Shown one piece after another: positions 45,998 through 55,404 of a stretch of DNA of 64,000 nt. The notes under the pieces are model-generated. The model ran no database searches. It was not told the DNA's origin and saw nothing but the letters and a program-made list of their open reading frames with translations. Both the position numbers and the translations under genes were made by a program. The stretch is from Chlorobaculum sp. MV4-Y. GTDB lineage: Bacteria; Bacteroidota; Chlorobiia; Chlorobiales; Chlorobiaceae. The stretch is taken from NCBI RefSeq assembly GCF_025244685.1, contig NZ_CP104202.1:1678359-1742358 (forward strand). The letters run 5' to 3'. The first letter of the stretch is position 1. The number at the start of each line of letters is the position of its first letter.

Positions 45998-46302
45998 AAC
46001 GCGAAAGCCCTCCCGGTATTGAGCGGACGCAGCAAACCGCTATAGAAAAACACGTTACAGCTTTTACAATCCTCATCGACGAAGACGGAGACAGCGTTTG
46101 TTGCGCATCAGCCACTCCACGCCCTTTACCACTAATTGATGCATGAAGCTTGCAAAAAACGAATCACTTTTTTATATAACGATATAGTTATACGGCGTCA
46201 TGCGGGAGAATTATTTGCTTGCTCGAATCCCTTTTTAAAGCACCTCAAGTTGGACGCCGAATTATCCACCTCTTCGACAACCTCCAAACACGGGAATTTC
46301 TT
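45998..46302. other. Intergenic region upstream of the rhodanese gene
   Basis: About 300 bases with no credible gene. It holds the palindrome at 46175-46192, which likely governs the rhodanese gene, and nothing else I recognise. Confidence 0.5.
46175..46192 (+). promoter_or_regulatory. Palindromic operator-like site upstream of the rhodanese gene
   Basis: TATAACGATATAGTTATA: arms TATAAC and GTTATA around GATATA, itself nearly symmetric. It lies about 110 bases before the ATG, in AT-rich sequence that could also hold a -10 box. Regulator unknown. Confidence 0.45.
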
Positions 46303-46878
46303 ATGAAAAAAATCGTCTCTCTACTCGTCACCCTCTTTTTCATTTCGACAAGCCTGCTCCACGCAGCCATCGATCCGAGTCAGTTGCCCGAAGCCAAGCG
46401 AACCATCTCCGGCAAATATCTCTCGGCCAAAGAGGCTTATGAAATGGTGGTGAAGAATCCCCAGAAGATGCTCTTCGTTGACGTCCGCACTCCGGCTGAA
46501 ACCGAATATGTCGGTATCGCCGATCAGGTCAACCTGAACATTCCCTACATGCTCGACGACTACTCGACCTGGGATGCCAAAAAGAGCCGCTTCCAGATGA
46601 GCCCGAACTCGGCCTTCACCATGAAAATCGCCGATGCGCTCACCGCTCGCGGTCTGAAGAAAAACGACCCAATCATTCTGATGTGCCGCTCTGGCGACCG
46701 CAGCGCCGCCGCCGCCAATCTCTTGACCACTGCCGGTTATACCAAAGTCTATTCGGTTTACGACGGCTTTGAAGGCGACAAGAGCAAGGAGGGATTCCGC
46801 ACGGTCAACGGCTGGAAAAATGCCGGTCTGCCCTGGGGCTACAAGCTCGACCAGGCACGCGCTTACCTCGTCTTTTAA
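46303..46878 (+). CDS. Secreted rhodanese-domain protein
   Basis: A 191-residue protein with an N-terminal signal peptide (KKIVSLLVTLFFISTSLLHA) and one rhodanese domain. The active-site loop is MCRSGDRSAAAANLL with the sulfur-carrying Cys; VDVRTPAETEYVG is the other signature. It probably acts in the periplasm as a sulfur carrier or sulfurtransferase, sensible in a sulfide-oxidizing phototroph, though that is inference. ATG 46303 follows a GGGAATTTC stretch; an upstream in-frame TTG (46219) is unlikely. Confidence 0.88.
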   Translation: MKKIVSLLVTLFFISTSLLHAAIDPSQLPEAKRTISGKYLSAKEAYEMVVKNPQKMLFVDVRTPAETEYVGIADQVNLNIPYMLDDYSTWDAKKSRFQMSPNSAFTMKIADALTARGLKKNDPIILMCRSGDRSAAAANLLTTAGYTKVYSVYDGFEGDKSKEGFRTVNGWKNAGLPWGYKLDQARAYLVF

Positions 46879-46892
46879 ATCCCGTCTCTACT

Positions 46893-46922
46893 CCGGAGGC
46901 ATTGATTTTCGGATGCCTCCGG
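46893..46922. terminator. Stem-loop between convergent rhodanese and NAT genes
   Basis: CCGGAGGCAT (46893-46902) pairs perfectly with ATGCCTCCGG (46913-46922) over a ten-base loop. It has no T-tract on either strand. Confidence 0.55.
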
Positions 46923-46942
46923 AAAGACTGCACGGATGAAAA

Positions 46943-47713
46943 TCAACGATTGCCATCCAGCATAAACTTTCGCTTCAGCAGCTCCAGAACCTCCTCCGCG
47001 CTGACGATCATCTCTTCCACACCCCCTTTCGAGACATACCGAAACCGGTCGCCGCTCAGCATCGCTTTACCCGATTCATGCTGCAACACGACAATCAGCC
47101 CTTGCACAAAGATCGAATCCGGATGCGTCGCATTGAGCCAGTTGGCCGGCTCGAAATCAAGCAGCTCCTGCGGGCAGCGGTTGAATTCATAGAGGTTTTT
47201 CCACGCGCCATCGACCAGCGACTGCAACAGGTAGTCGCGATCCGAAACCGTCGTGAGCCTGAAGGTGTCGTAATCCTGCCCAATCTCGCGGTCGAGCCAC
47301 CGGAGGTTGACCGGCTCGCGAATACCATAGCTGCCAAAACCGAGATCGCAGAGCCACTCCGTGCCATCGACCGAAGCGATGATCGCCACGTGGGTTTTCG
47401 GACGACGGATGGCGTAGGTCATGGGCCGCGCCGCCACGAATTGGTATGGAATGCCGACCGCCTCGAGCGCCATCGCAAAGATGCCGTTCACCTCGTAGCA
47501 ATAGCCGCCGCGCCGCCGCTCGACGATCTTCGCGCAGATCGCTTCCGGCGCAAGCGACGGCACCCTTCCCGCCTGCACATCGAGATTTTCGAACGGCACC
47601 GAAAAGAGCTGGCGGCGCATCAAGCGCTTCAGCGTGTCGAAATCCGGCGACGGCTCACCCTCAAAGCCGATGCGAGCGAGGTATGACGGAAGATGGAAAT
47701 TGGCGGCTTTCAT
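46943..47713 (-). CDS. Arylamine N-acetyltransferase
   Basis: A NAT family enzyme of about 256 residues that transfers acetyl from acetyl-CoA to arylamines or hydrazines. The catalytic triad is visible: Cys in RRGGYCYEVNG, His in KTHVAIIASV, Asp in LCDLGFGSYGI. LFSVPFENLDVQAG near the N-terminus is also characteristic. ATG 47713 was chosen; an upstream start at 47770 would overlap the neighbouring DinB gene. The natural substrate is unknown. Confidence 0.94.
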   Translation of the reverse strand: MKAANFHLPSYLARIGFEGEPSPDFDTLKRLMRRQLFSVPFENLDVQAGRVPSLAPEAICAKIVERRRGGYCYEVNGIFAMALEAVGIPYQFVAARPMTYAIRRPKTHVAIIASVDGTEWLCDLGFGSYGIREPVNLRWLDREIGQDYDTFRLTTVSDRDYLLQSLVDGAWKNLYEFNRCPQELLDFEPANWLNATHPDSIFVQGLIVVLQHESGKAMLSGDRFRYVSKGGVEEMIVSAEEVLELLKRKFMLDGNR

Positions 47714-47744
47714 TAGCAACTCACAGTAATTCAAAGCAATAAGG

Positions 47745-48263
47745 TCAAGCTGAACAGGGCCACGCCGCATCCGGCTTGTGACGCCAGATCCAGGCGATGA
47801 AGTCGGTCATGGGCGGATCGACGCCAAGCTCGCGAAGCCGTACGACGAGCTGCCCGCGATGGTAGGCGCTGTGCTCTGGAACCTGCACGAGCGTGTCGAC
47901 GAGGGAGTGTTCGGCGACCGTGAAGCCGAGCTTTTCGGTGGCCGTCTTCGACCACGGCAATTCAATAACACGCTCCAGCTCAGCCGGTGTCAGCGCTTCG
48001 AGAAAGCGCATCGATTCCTGATGGACGCCGCGCGCGAACGAAACCAGCTCTTCGACAGCAAGATCATCGGCAACTCGCGGATCGAGCGGGCGAGCCGAGC
48101 ACACGTCGAGAAAAATCTTCTGCACCGCATGCAAATGCCGCAGCTTGGCAAGGATGTAGCCGTCCTGCTCCACCTCCGGTTTACCAGTAATCGTCGAAAA
48201 CACCAGCGCGTCCGCCCAGGCCATTTGGCGGAACTGATCGATGAGCAAAGATAGGGCGTCCAT
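47745..48263 (-). CDS. DinB family protein
   Basis: A 172-residue four-helix protein of the DinB/YfiT superfamily. It has metal-binding His residues in KLRHLHAVQK and in PEHSAYHRGQLVVRLRELG, the family's third-helix signature. Members are often thiol-dependent metalloenzymes; DNA-damage induction is only historical. It is in line with the NAT gene, 30 bases upstream of its start. Confidence 0.85.
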   Translation of the reverse strand: MDALSLLIDQFRQMAWADALVFSTITGKPEVEQDGYILAKLRHLHAVQKIFLDVCSARPLDPRVADDLAVEELVSFARGVHQESMRFLEALTPAELERVIELPWSKTATEKLGFTVAEHSLVDTLVQVPEHSAYHRGQLVVRLRELGVDPPMTDFIAWIWRHKPDAAWPCSA

Positions 48264-48326
48264 AACAAGCCTATAGATCCATGAAAAAAATGTTTTCTGA
48301 ATGTATCGAACTTTCGCGATACGATC

Positions 48327-48747
48327 TCAGAGCAACACCTTTAATTTGCGCGCGCCTGTCACCTCGAACCCCTCCTGTTCGTAAAAGGCAAGCGTCCGGT
48401 CGAACTCCGGCAGTGGAGGGGTGGTGACTTCAAGACGCTTCCAGCCACGAGACTTTCCGAACTCTCTGGCCGCCTCCAGCAGCCCTTGCCCAACCCCCAC
48501 CAGGCCGCGGCACTCCGGACGCACGAACAGCTCCGGAATGGTGCCGAAAACGCCCCCGGCATAGAGAGCGCAACTTTCGTACAACGCGATGAAACCAACA
48601 GACTCATCACGTCAATCGACCGCCACAAACTTCATCGGAAGCGACATCGAACGCCGGAACGCCAATGGCCTGCATGATCGCCGACAGCAACTCGTCAACC
48701 ATCGAAGCCACTGCCGCAACATCCGCAACGGTCGCCTTGTTGATCAT
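48327..48747 (-). pseudogene. GNAT-family acetyltransferase, broken
   Basis: An N-terminal piece starting at ATG 48747 reads MINKATVADVAAVASMVDEL...IMQAIGVPAFDV, a typical GNAT start. The frame then changes near 48640-48660, and in the new frame ...SLPMKFVAVD is cut by TGA at 48612-48614 before RDESVGFIALYESCALYAGG. The C-terminal half is well conserved: GTIPELFVRPECRGLVGVGQ (the acetyl-CoA loop) and LPEFDRTLAFYEQEGF. Some 20 residues seem to be missing at the junction. It is a pseudogene with more than one lesion. Confidence 0.8.
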
Positions 48748-48838
48748 GAATCGATTCTGATGCCCCGACATACTCTGGCGATGACTTTGTTTGTGAAATG
48801 GTGCTCTGCGGTTTGCTCTCCAACCCTCGACGGGCCGA

Positions 48839-49170
48839 TCACCGTAATTTCTTCTTGCGTTCTTTCGGCTCAGCCAACTCCCGTTCTGTCACCCGGATGA
48901 GGTTCGAGAGCCACTCGCGGTCCTCAAGCTCTTCCCCAACAAGCAGATATGGCTTCGTCCCCTGATAAGAGGTGGACTCAGCAAGCGACCCGGCAATGCG
49001 GCGCCCGGCAACGCTGGGCTTCACGAAGAGCCGGTTATCGCACACCGGCGCCACTACCTTCCCATCGCAGTAGATAGCGTACTCACCGAACATCTTGCGA
49101 AACGTGATCGCGCCCGCCGCCCCCATCTGCTCGCAGGCATATATTCGACAAACGATAGATCGGATGACAT
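48839..49170 (-). pseudogene. TfoX N-terminal domain protein, probably frameshifted
   Basis: The main frame (48839-49126) reads GAAGAITFRKMFGEYAIYCD, PVCDNRLFVKPSVAG and SYQGTKPYLLV, the TfoX-N fold seen in competence-regulator-like and methyltransferase-associated small proteins. The natural start appears to be ATG 49170 (MSSDLSFVEY...), in a different frame. Two extra bases near 49130-49140 separate it from CEQMGAAGA. Translation from ATG 49126 would give a shortened protein that lacks only a dozen residues. Confidence 0.7.
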
Positions 49171-49675
49171 GGGATGGAGAATTTCAGATTTGAGTCTCTT
49201 GCTGAACGCCGAAGCAGCGGATAACCTGCACGTTCAGCCTTGCAGAAAATGCAGTCCGGCGACCAGGCGGCGCAAAGTTCGAGATACTTTCCACCCAGCA
49301 TCGAGGCGATAATGCGGCTGAGCGACTGTCGGTCGATAACCCGAATCGCCTCCTCCAACGTGACGATCACGACTTTGCCGACTTCCGCCATCGCCCCGGC
49401 AAGCTCATCGAGAAACACAGACTGAGTTTCCGGCGACTCCGGATGCAGCACCCGGCAAAACCGCTCGCCAATGGCGACAATCTTTGCCTGCCGGATCAAC
49501 TCTGCCGCCTGTTCCGCCGTGATCCAAACGGGCCTGAACGCGAGGATTTTTTCACGGATTCGCTCGAAAGCGGGATCGCCATCCCCGTAAACACCTCCCG
49601 GTTGCCAAGAACCAGCTCGGCCTTCCTGATCCCCTCGACAATGCTACCGGTTCGATAATCGTCAATCGTGCCCAT
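49083..49675 (-). pseudogene. Unrecognised hypothetical protein, frameshifted
   Basis: From ATG 49675 the sequence begins MGTIDDYRTGSIVEGIRKAE and continues to NREVFTG. At the G4 run (plus-strand C 49583-49586) the frame must change to continue DGDPAFERIREKILAFRPVW, then ITAEQAAELIRQAKIVAIGE, VFLDELAGAMAEVGKVVIV and YLELCAAWSPDCIFCKAERA. One added G repairs it. The C-terminal ~45 residues overlap the TfoX-like gene and look out of frame. The protein is alpha/beta-like with a CIFC pair. I do not recognise the family. Confidence 0.5.
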
Positions 49676-49701
49676 GACAATCCGTGCTTTGGGTTCAGAA
49701 A

Positions 49702-49723
49702 AACAACCCTTTGTGGGGTTGTT
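49702..49723. promoter_or_regulatory. Inverted repeat in the intergenic region before menH
   Basis: AACAACCC (49702-49709) pairs with GGGTTGTT (49716-49723) around TTTGTG. It sits between the divergent hypothetical gene and menH and is followed by ATATATTAAC. It may be an operator or a hairpin; there is no direct evidence for either. Confidence 0.35.
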
Positions 49724-49765
49724 ATATATTAACAAAAAACCAAACGGCCCGAAATCACAACAGCG

Positions 49766-50575
49766 ATGCCAACCACTCCTCTCCACCTCGCCACCGTCGG
49801 CGATACCGCGCTTCCGAAAATCGTGTTTCTGCACGGATTCCTCGGTTCGGGAAGCGACTGGCTTTCGTTTGCCCGCAAGCTTGAGAATCGCTTTTGTAGC
49901 ATCCTCGTCGATCTGCCGGGACATGGTGAGGCAGGGATTCCGGTGGATGGCGATCCGGAGCGGTTTTTCATGCAGACGGTCGCGGCGCTGAAGAGCGAGA
50001 TCCGGCGACTGAGCGCGGAGCCGTGCGTGCTGGTCGGCTATTCGATGGGCGGACGGATCGGGCTAGCGCTGGCGTTGCGGCACCCAGAGCTGTTCTCGAA
50101 AGCGATGATCGTGTCGTCGTCACCGGGCTTGCGGACGGAGGAGGAGCGTGCAGCAAGGCGGAAAAGCGACGAGGGAATAGCCCGCAAGATCGAGCGGAAT
50201 TTCGAGGGGTTCATCCGGTTCTGGTACGACCAGTCGCTGTTCGCGACACTGAAAAGCCATGCGCTCTTCCACGAGGTCGAGGCGCAACGCAAGCAGGGTT
50301 CGCCACAAGATCTCGCCCGCGCGCTGCGCCTGCTCGGCACAGGCAACCAGCCGTCGTTCTGGAGCGAGCTGCCGGAATGCCGCGTGCCGATGCTCTTCTG
50401 CGTCGGCGAGAAGGATGCGAAGTACGTGGAGATCGGCAAGCAGATGGTTGAACTTTGCCCATCCTCAAGCCTGGAGTTCTTCGAGCGTTGTGGACACACG
50501 CTGCACATCGAGGAGCCGGAGCGTTTTCTTGCAAGCGTCGAGCGGTTTATCGAGGCTGACAGAGCCATGGGATAG
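49766..50575 (+). CDS. menH: 2-succinyl-6-hydroxy-2,4-cyclohexadiene-1-carboxylate synthase (alpha/beta hydrolase)
   Basis: MenH eliminates pyruvate from the MenD product. The 269-residue alpha/beta hydrolase has [13 protein letters not shown] (oxyanion region), the nucleophile elbow [14 protein letters not shown], the Asp in VGEKDAKYV and the His in [12 protein letters not shown]. Its identification rests on these motifs plus its place at the head of menB-menC-menE. A related esterase is the alternative. Confidence 0.9.
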   Translation: MPTTPLHLATVGDTALPKIVFLHGFLGSGSDWLSFARKLENRFCSILVDLPGHGEAGIPVDGDPERFFMQTVAALKSEIRRLSAEPCVLVGYSMGGRIGLALALRHPELFSKAMIVSSSPGLRTEEERAARRKSDEGIARKIERNFEGFIRFWYDQSLFATLKSHALFHEVEAQRKQGSPQDLARALRLLGTGNQPSFWSELPECRVPMLFCVGEKDAKYVEIGKQMVELCPSSSLEFFERCGHTLHIEEPERFLASVERFIEADRAMG

Positions 50576-50688
50576 CCTTTGCGACTCAGGAAAAGCTGAA
50601 AAGGGCAACGGGATTGTTTATATTTAAAATCTTTTTTCTGCCATCAGGACAAAACCGTTTTTCATCAACGACCATCGAGATTTCACAT

Positions 50689-51510
50689 ATGAGCACAGTC
50701 AACTGGATTGCTGCCGGGGAGTACTCCGACATTCTCTACCACAAGGCCGAGGGGATTGCCAAAATTACCATCAACCGCCCGGAGCGGCGCAATGCGTTCC
50801 GCCCACAGACGGTGGATCAGATGATCGAGGCGTTGCAGGATGCGCGTAACGACAGCCAGATCGGCGTCATCATCCTGACCGGCCAGGGCGACCTCGCGTT
50901 CTGCTCCGGCGGTGACCAGAAGATTCGCGGCAACGCGGGGTACGCCGACGAAAAGGGCGTGAACAAGCTCAACGTGCTCGATTTCCAGCGAGACATCCGC
51001 ACCTGCCCGAAGCCGATCATCGCAATGGTGGCGGGCTACGCCATCGGCGGAGGCCACGTGTTGCACATGCTCTGCGACCTCACCATCGCGGCGGAGAACG
51101 CCCGCTTCGGCCAGACCGGCCCGCGCGTCGGTTCGTTCGACGGCGGCTGGGGCGCGAGCTACATGGCGCGTCTGGTCGGCCAGAAAAAGGCCCGCGAAAT
51201 CTGGTACCTCTGCCGCCAGTACAACGCGCAGGAGGCGCTCGACATGGGCTTGGTCAACACCGTCGTGCCGCTCGAAAGGCTCGAAGAGGAGACCGTGCAG
51301 TGGTGCCGCGAAATTCTCGCCAACTCGCCGCTCGCCATCCGCTGCCTCAAGGCCGCGCTGAACGCCGACTGCGACGGTCAGGCCGGTTTGCAGGAGCTTG
51401 CGGGCAACGCCACCCTGCTCTACTACATGAGCGAAGAGGGGCAGGAAGGCCGCAACGCCTTCGTCGAGAAGCGCAAACCCGATTTCAGCAAATTTCCGAA
51501 ACACCCGTGA
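50689..51510 (+). CDS. menB: 1,4-dihydroxy-2-naphthoyl-CoA synthase
   Basis: MenB closes the naphthoquinone ring by Dieckmann condensation of o-succinylbenzoyl-CoA. The 273-residue crotonase-fold protein has [18 protein letters not shown], the oxyanion loop [43 protein letters not shown] and a C-terminal [18 protein letters not shown]. All are MenB signatures. ATG 50689 was chosen; 25 upstream in-frame codons look non-coding. The stop overlaps the menC GTG start. Confidence 0.96.
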   Translation: MSTVNWIAAGEYSDILYHKAEGIAKITINRPERRNAFRPQTVDQMIEALQDARNDSQIGVIILTGQGDLAFCSGGDQKIRGNAGYADEKGVNKLNVLDFQRDIRTCPKPIIAMVAGYAIGGGHVLHMLCDLTIAAENARFGQTGPRVGSFDGGWGASYMARLVGQKKAREIWYLCRQYNAQEALDMGLVNTVVPLERLEEETVQWCREILANSPLAIRCLKAALNADCDGQAGLQELAGNATLLYYMSEEGQEGRNAFVEKRKPDFSKFPKHP

Positions 51511-52598
51511 AGCCACTTCATGCCGAAATCTGCTGGTATGAAATGGATTTCACCGCGCCGGTCACCGTCCGCGGAGTGCTCCTCGCCAAACGCGAGGGGC
51601 TGCTCCTGCGCCTGAAAAGCGAGGAGGCGACCGCATATGGAGAAGTCGCCCCCCTCACTGGCCTGCATGCCGAGTCGCTCGACGAGGCGTTGCAAGCGCT
51701 CACCGTCTTCCTTCCAGAACTTTCACGGCTCGACCAGAACACGCCCGATAAACGGCGACGCCTGATCGATGAGGCTGCGTTACCACCGTCGGTGGCAACC
51801 GGCATCGAAATGGCGCTCATCAATCTCGAAGCAGTCGAATCCGGCTCGCTTCCGTCGTTCCCCGCCGCCTTCCCGCCAGCATCGATGATTCCCGTCAACG
51901 CGCTGCTGGCCGGTGACGCACAGGCGGTGCTCGACCGCGCGACGAAGCGCTACGCCGAGGGGTTCCGCGCGTTCAAGCTGAAGGTGCGCAAAGGGCAGCT
52001 TGACGAGGCCATTGCGAGCATCCGCGCACTTCACGAAGCGTTCGGCGGAAAGGCGGAATTGCGGCTCGACGCGAACCAGTCACTCGAACTCGACGAGGCG
52101 CTCAGGTTCGGCAAAGCCCTGCCGAACGGCAGCATTTCATACATCGAGGAGCCGCTGACCGACGCGGCGCTGATTCCGGAATTCCACGCCGCCACCGGCC
52201 TGCCGTCGGCGCTCGACGAGTCGCTCTGGCAGCGTCCGGAGCTGCTGGACGAGATCGGCCCCGAACCGCTCGGCGCGCTCGTGCTCAAGCCAAACTGCAT
52301 CGGTGGCATCGCAAAATCGCTCGACTTCGCGGCGAAAGCGCAGCGGATGGGCTTGCAGGCGGTCTTCAGCTCTGCCTTCGAGAGCAGCGTCAGCCTGGGC
52401 ATCTACGCGCTCTTGGCCGCCGTCTCGTCGCCAGCTCCGGCGGCCTCCGGCCTCGACACGGCAAGCTTCCTCGCCAGCGACCTCACCGAAACGCCCTTTT
52501 CCGCGCCGGAGGGTTTCGCTGACCCCGCCCGCGCATGGCGCGACAGTTTGCGCGTGAGACCCGAAATGATCGAAATCGTGAAATCATGGACCTTGTAG
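51507..52598 (+). CDS. menC: o-Succinylbenzoate synthase
   Basis: MenC dehydrates SHCHC to o-succinylbenzoate. The 363-residue enolase-superfamily protein has the base lysine in AFKLKVRKG, metal ligands Asp in LRLDANQSL, Glu in YIEEPL and Asp in ALDESLW, and a second Lys in [12 protein letters not shown] 51507 is used as start because it overlaps the menB stop (GTGA), a common coupling. It overlaps menE by 13 bases. Confidence 0.93.
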   Translation: MKPLHAEICWYEMDFTAPVTVRGVLLAKREGLLLRLKSEEATAYGEVAPLTGLHAESLDEALQALTVFLPELSRLDQNTPDKRRRLIDEAALPPSVATGIEMALINLEAVESGSLPSFPAAFPPASMIPVNALLAGDAQAVLDRATKRYAEGFRAFKLKVRKGQLDEAIASIRALHEAFGGKAELRLDANQSLELDEALRFGKALPNGSISYIEEPLTDAALIPEFHAATGLPSALDESLWQRPELLDEIGPEPLGALVLKPNCIGGIAKSLDFAAKAQRMGLQAVFSSAFESSVSLGIYALLAAVSSPAPAASGLDTASFLASDLTETPFSAPEGFADPARAWRDSLRVRPEMIEIVKSWTL

Positions 52599-53956
52599 CC
52601 AAAGCTGCACAAACCTTCAGCAGCCAACCCGCCATCATAACCGACGAACGGCGCTGGAGCTTTGCCGACCTCGATGACGACACGGCTTGCATCGCCGCCG
52701 CGTTCGAGGCGAACGGCATCCGGCGCGGCGACATCGTCGCGTTCGTCGCGCCGAACAGCACGGCGCTCGTGCTCGCGCTGATGGCGCTCATGCGCATGGG
52801 CGCCGTCGCTGCACCGGTGAACCACCGCTTTCCGGAAAGCCACATCGAGGGCGTGATCGCGCGGCTGAATCCGGCGATGACACTCGACGCGACGGCGCTC
52901 GAAGCGTTCGTCGCCGCCGCTCTCGCCCTGACGAACGCGAGCTTCAGCGCCGCAACAGAGATGGAGCGGCCCGTCTCGATCATCCACACCTCGGCCAGCT
53001 CTGGCAAGCCGAAAGCTGCGATGCACAGCTTCTCAAACCACTACTACAGCGCCAAAGGCTCCGGCGAAAATCTGCCGTTCGGGCCGGGCGACTGCTGGCT
53101 GCTCTCGCTGCCGCTCTACCACGTCGGCGGCTACTCGATGCTCTACAAGTGTCTCATCGACGGCGGTGCGCTCGCCGTTCCCGCGCCGGAGGCGTCGCTC
53201 GCCGAATCACTCGTTCGCTTCCCTGTCACCCACCTCTCGCTGGTGCCAACGCAGCTCTACCGGATGCTCCAAACCGACGGTGGCCCGGAAAGCCTGCGGA
53301 GCCTCAAAGCCCTGCTGCTCGGCGGCAGCGCCGTCAGCGCCCCGCTGCTTCGAGAGGCGATCCGCGAGCGCGTGCCGCTCTACCTCACCTACGGCTCCAC
53401 CGAAATGAGCACGCAGGTCACCACCTCGCCCAGCCCGGTCACCGAGGTGCAGGGCGACAGCGGCGTCGTGCTGCCCTACCGAGAGGTTGCGATTTCACCT
53501 GACGGCGAAATCCTCGTCAAAGGCGAGTGCCTCTTCATGGGCTATCTCGACGACGACGGATTGCGAACGGCGAGAGACTCGGAGGGATGGTTCCACACGG
53601 GCGACATGGGTGAGCTGTCGGAGGACGCGCGGCTAAACGTGCTCGGCAGAAAAGACAACATGTTCATCTCGGGCGGCGAGAACATCCACCCCGAAGAGAT
53701 CGAAAAAGCGCTGACCTCAATCGAAGGCATCGAAGAGGCTGTGGTGGTTCCGGTGCCCGATGCCGAGTACGGCATGAAACCAGTGGCGTGGATCAAAGCG
53801 CAAAACGATGCACCCGACGATGCCGCGATCACTGCCCGCCTCAAAAGCAGGCTCGGCAGGCTCAAAACGCCGGTGGCGCTGCATCGCGTTCAGGAATGGC
53901 AAACCCTCATCGGCTCCGCCAAAATCGACCGGGGGTGGTACAAAAGAAGCTTGTAG
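52586..53956 (+). CDS. menE: o-Succinylbenzoate-CoA ligase
   Basis: MenE activates o-succinylbenzoate with ATP and CoA for MenB. The 456-residue ANL-family ligase has a P-loop HTSASSGKPKAAMHS (Ser-Ala-Ser-Ser where Ser-Gly-Thr-Thr is usual), LPLYHVGGYSML, LLLGGSAVS, YGSTEMSTQV, GWFHTGDMGEL and the hinge GRKDNMFISGGENIHPEEIE. The final Lys region is IGSAKIDRGW. ATG 52586 lies inside the end of menC. It ends a menH-B-C-E operon. Confidence 0.93.
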   Translation: MDLVAKAAQTFSSQPAIITDERRWSFADLDDDTACIAAAFEANGIRRGDIVAFVAPNSTALVLALMALMRMGAVAAPVNHRFPESHIEGVIARLNPAMTLDATALEAFVAAALALTNASFSAATEMERPVSIIHTSASSGKPKAAMHSFSNHYYSAKGSGENLPFGPGDCWLLSLPLYHVGGYSMLYKCLIDGGALAVPAPEASLAESLVRFPVTHLSLVPTQLYRMLQTDGGPESLRSLKALLLGGSAVSAPLLREAIRERVPLYLTYGSTEMSTQVTTSPSPVTEVQGDSGVVLPYREVAISPDGEILVKGECLFMGYLDDDGLRTARDSEGWFHTGDMGELSEDARLNVLGRKDNMFISGGENIHPEEIEKALTSIEGIEEAVVVPVPDAEYGMKPVAWIKAQNDAPDDAAITARLKSRLGRLKTPVALHRVQEWQTLIGSAKIDRGWYKRSL

Positions 53957-54095
53957 GGGCAGCCCTCGCGGCTGCCCTCCGGTGAAGAGCAATCGGTGAA
54001 ATGGTAATCTTTAAAGCCCATAGGACTTATAAGTCCCATAAGTCCTATAGGTCATAGAGGAGGGAAAAAATGAAGACCGATGCTGCTGCCCCTAC
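53954..54095. repeat. Composite palindromic repeat between menE and a convergent gene
   Basis: The unit is bounded by GTAGGGGCAG (53954-53963) and its complement CTGCCCCTAC (54086-54095). Inside are a GGGCAGCC/GGCTGCCC hairpin (53957-53977) and an 11-bp stem ATAGGACTTAT/ATAAGTCCTAT (54020-54048) that itself contains the palindrome GGACTTATAAGTCC. It resembles REP/BIME-type intergenic repeats. The stop codon of the convergent minus-strand gene lies in its right edge. Confidence 0.65.
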
Positions 54096-54610
54096 GATTT
54101 CTTCCTCGCCTGGCGCTTGAGCACGAACACCGTCAGGCGGCTGCCAATACCCGAGAAGGGAGCGTAGAACATGCCGGTCAGAATCATGCTCACGAGCAGG
54201 TCAGAGAGAGCAATATCTTTCGGCGCGGTCACCATCGCCAGCATTTGCTGGAACGTTTCGGCGTCTTCGGGAGCCATGCTGGTTGCCCATGCAACCAGAA
54301 GTCGAAGACTTTCGAGACCGGGAATGTAACTGAACCACTTCTCCAGCAGGTATGCGACAAGCACCGACAGCGCGCCGCCGATAAACCCGCTCATCGCGCC
54401 AAGTACGAAGGCTTCGCCAGACTCCAGCCGGATCTGGTTGCGCATGATGTAGTACCACGCCGCCACCGCTCCGGCAATTATAATACCGGCAAACAGAAAT
54501 GCGTTGATCAGCGTCAGATAAGGCAGCGTCGTCGTCAGCACGAGCACTGCCGTTCCGAGGAGCAGTGCGGGCGCTTTCGATGGACGACCCGGCACAGTTT
54601 CGACGACCAT
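54092..54610 (-). CDS. Hypothetical four-helix membrane protein
   Basis: A 172-residue integral membrane protein with about four helices: LLLGTAVLVLTTTLPYLTL, AFLFAGIIIAGAVAAWYYI, AFVLGAMSGFIGGALSVLVA and DLLVSMILTGMFYAPFSGIG. A short soluble loop with APEDAETFQQMLAMV separates the last two, and the C-terminus is basic. No catalytic motif is visible. It ends two bases before dapB begins on the same strand order, so they may share a transcript. I cannot assign a family with confidence. Confidence 0.7.
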   Translation of the reverse strand: MVVETVPGRPSKAPALLLGTAVLVLTTTLPYLTLINAFLFAGIIIAGAVAAWYYIMRNQIRLESGEAFVLGAMSGFIGGALSVLVAYLLEKWFSYIPGLESLRLLVAWATSMAPEDAETFQQMLAMVTAPKDIALSDLLVSMILTGMFYAPFSGIGSRLTVFVLKRQARKKS

Positions 54611-54611
54611 C

Positions 54612-55361
54612 TCAGGCAGAAAAAAGATCGTTCAGAAAATCGTCCATCGTGTAGAAGCCCGGCGACGTTGCATGGCGCTGGACAAGCCACTCTGCGGCGC
54701 GAACTGCGCCCGAGGCGAAGCCGGTGCGATTTTTGGCCGTGTGGGTCAGCTCGATGGTGTCCGACTCCGAATCGATGATGGCCGAGTGAACGCCAAATAC
54801 CGAGCCGAGCCGGATCGAGGCGACCTGCAACTCGTCGCTCTGCAACTTCCTGCCGTCCTCAAGCTCTCGGACGATAGTGCGCTTGCGGGGATTGGAGTTC
54901 AGAATCTCCTGCGCAGCCTTGATTGCCGTGCCGCTCGGGAAGTCCGCCTTGCCGGTATGGTGCTGCTCCGAGAGCGCAATGTCGAACTGCTCGAACGGCG
55001 CGATCAGGCGCGCAGCCTCGCGCAGCGTCCGGAAAAAGACGTTCACGCCAAGCGAAAAGTTGGCCGAGTAGAGCATTGAGCTTCCCGCCGCCCTGACCTC
55101 TTCGCAAACCTGCGGCATCACGTCATCCCAGCCGGTGGTGCCCACCACAACTGGCACGCCGGAGGCAATCAGCGCCGGGTAGTTGGCCAGGAATGCGCTC
55201 CTGACGGTAAAATCGATAATGACATCCGATCCGCTGAACGCGGCGGCATCAATGGTATCGCTGACATCGAGCACACGGTTGATGACATGCGTGCCCGAGG
55301 CGGCGACAACGTCGGCTATCTGACGGCCCATGCGGCCATTGCCGACCAAAGTGATCTTCAT
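54612..55361 (-). CDS. dapB: 4-Hydroxy-tetrahydrodipicolinate reductase
   Basis: DapB reduces HTPA in lysine and diaminopimelate synthesis. The 249-residue protein has the dinucleotide loop [31 protein letters not shown], the catalytic His-His in [16 protein letters not shown] with Lys, and [13 protein letters not shown]. It is somewhat shorter than the E. coli enzyme, like the Bacteroidota/Chlorobi form. It directly follows parB on the minus strand after a short gap. Confidence 0.94.
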   Translation of the reverse strand: MKITLVGNGRMGRQIADVVAASGTHVINRVLDVSDTIDAAAFSGSDVIIDFTVRSAFLANYPALIASGVPVVVGTTGWDDVMPQVCEEVRAAGSSMLYSANFSLGVNVFFRTLREAARLIAPFEQFDIALSEQHHTGKADFPSGTAIKAAQEILNSNPRKRTIVRELEDGRKLQSDELQVASIRLGSVFGVHSAIIDSESDTIELTHTAKNRTGFASGAVRAAEWLVQRHATSPGFYTMDDFLNDLFSA

Positions 55362-55404
55362 ACTCTCAGCTTGTCCTTGTACTTCTGGTAGTTGGTTCAG
55401 GCAC

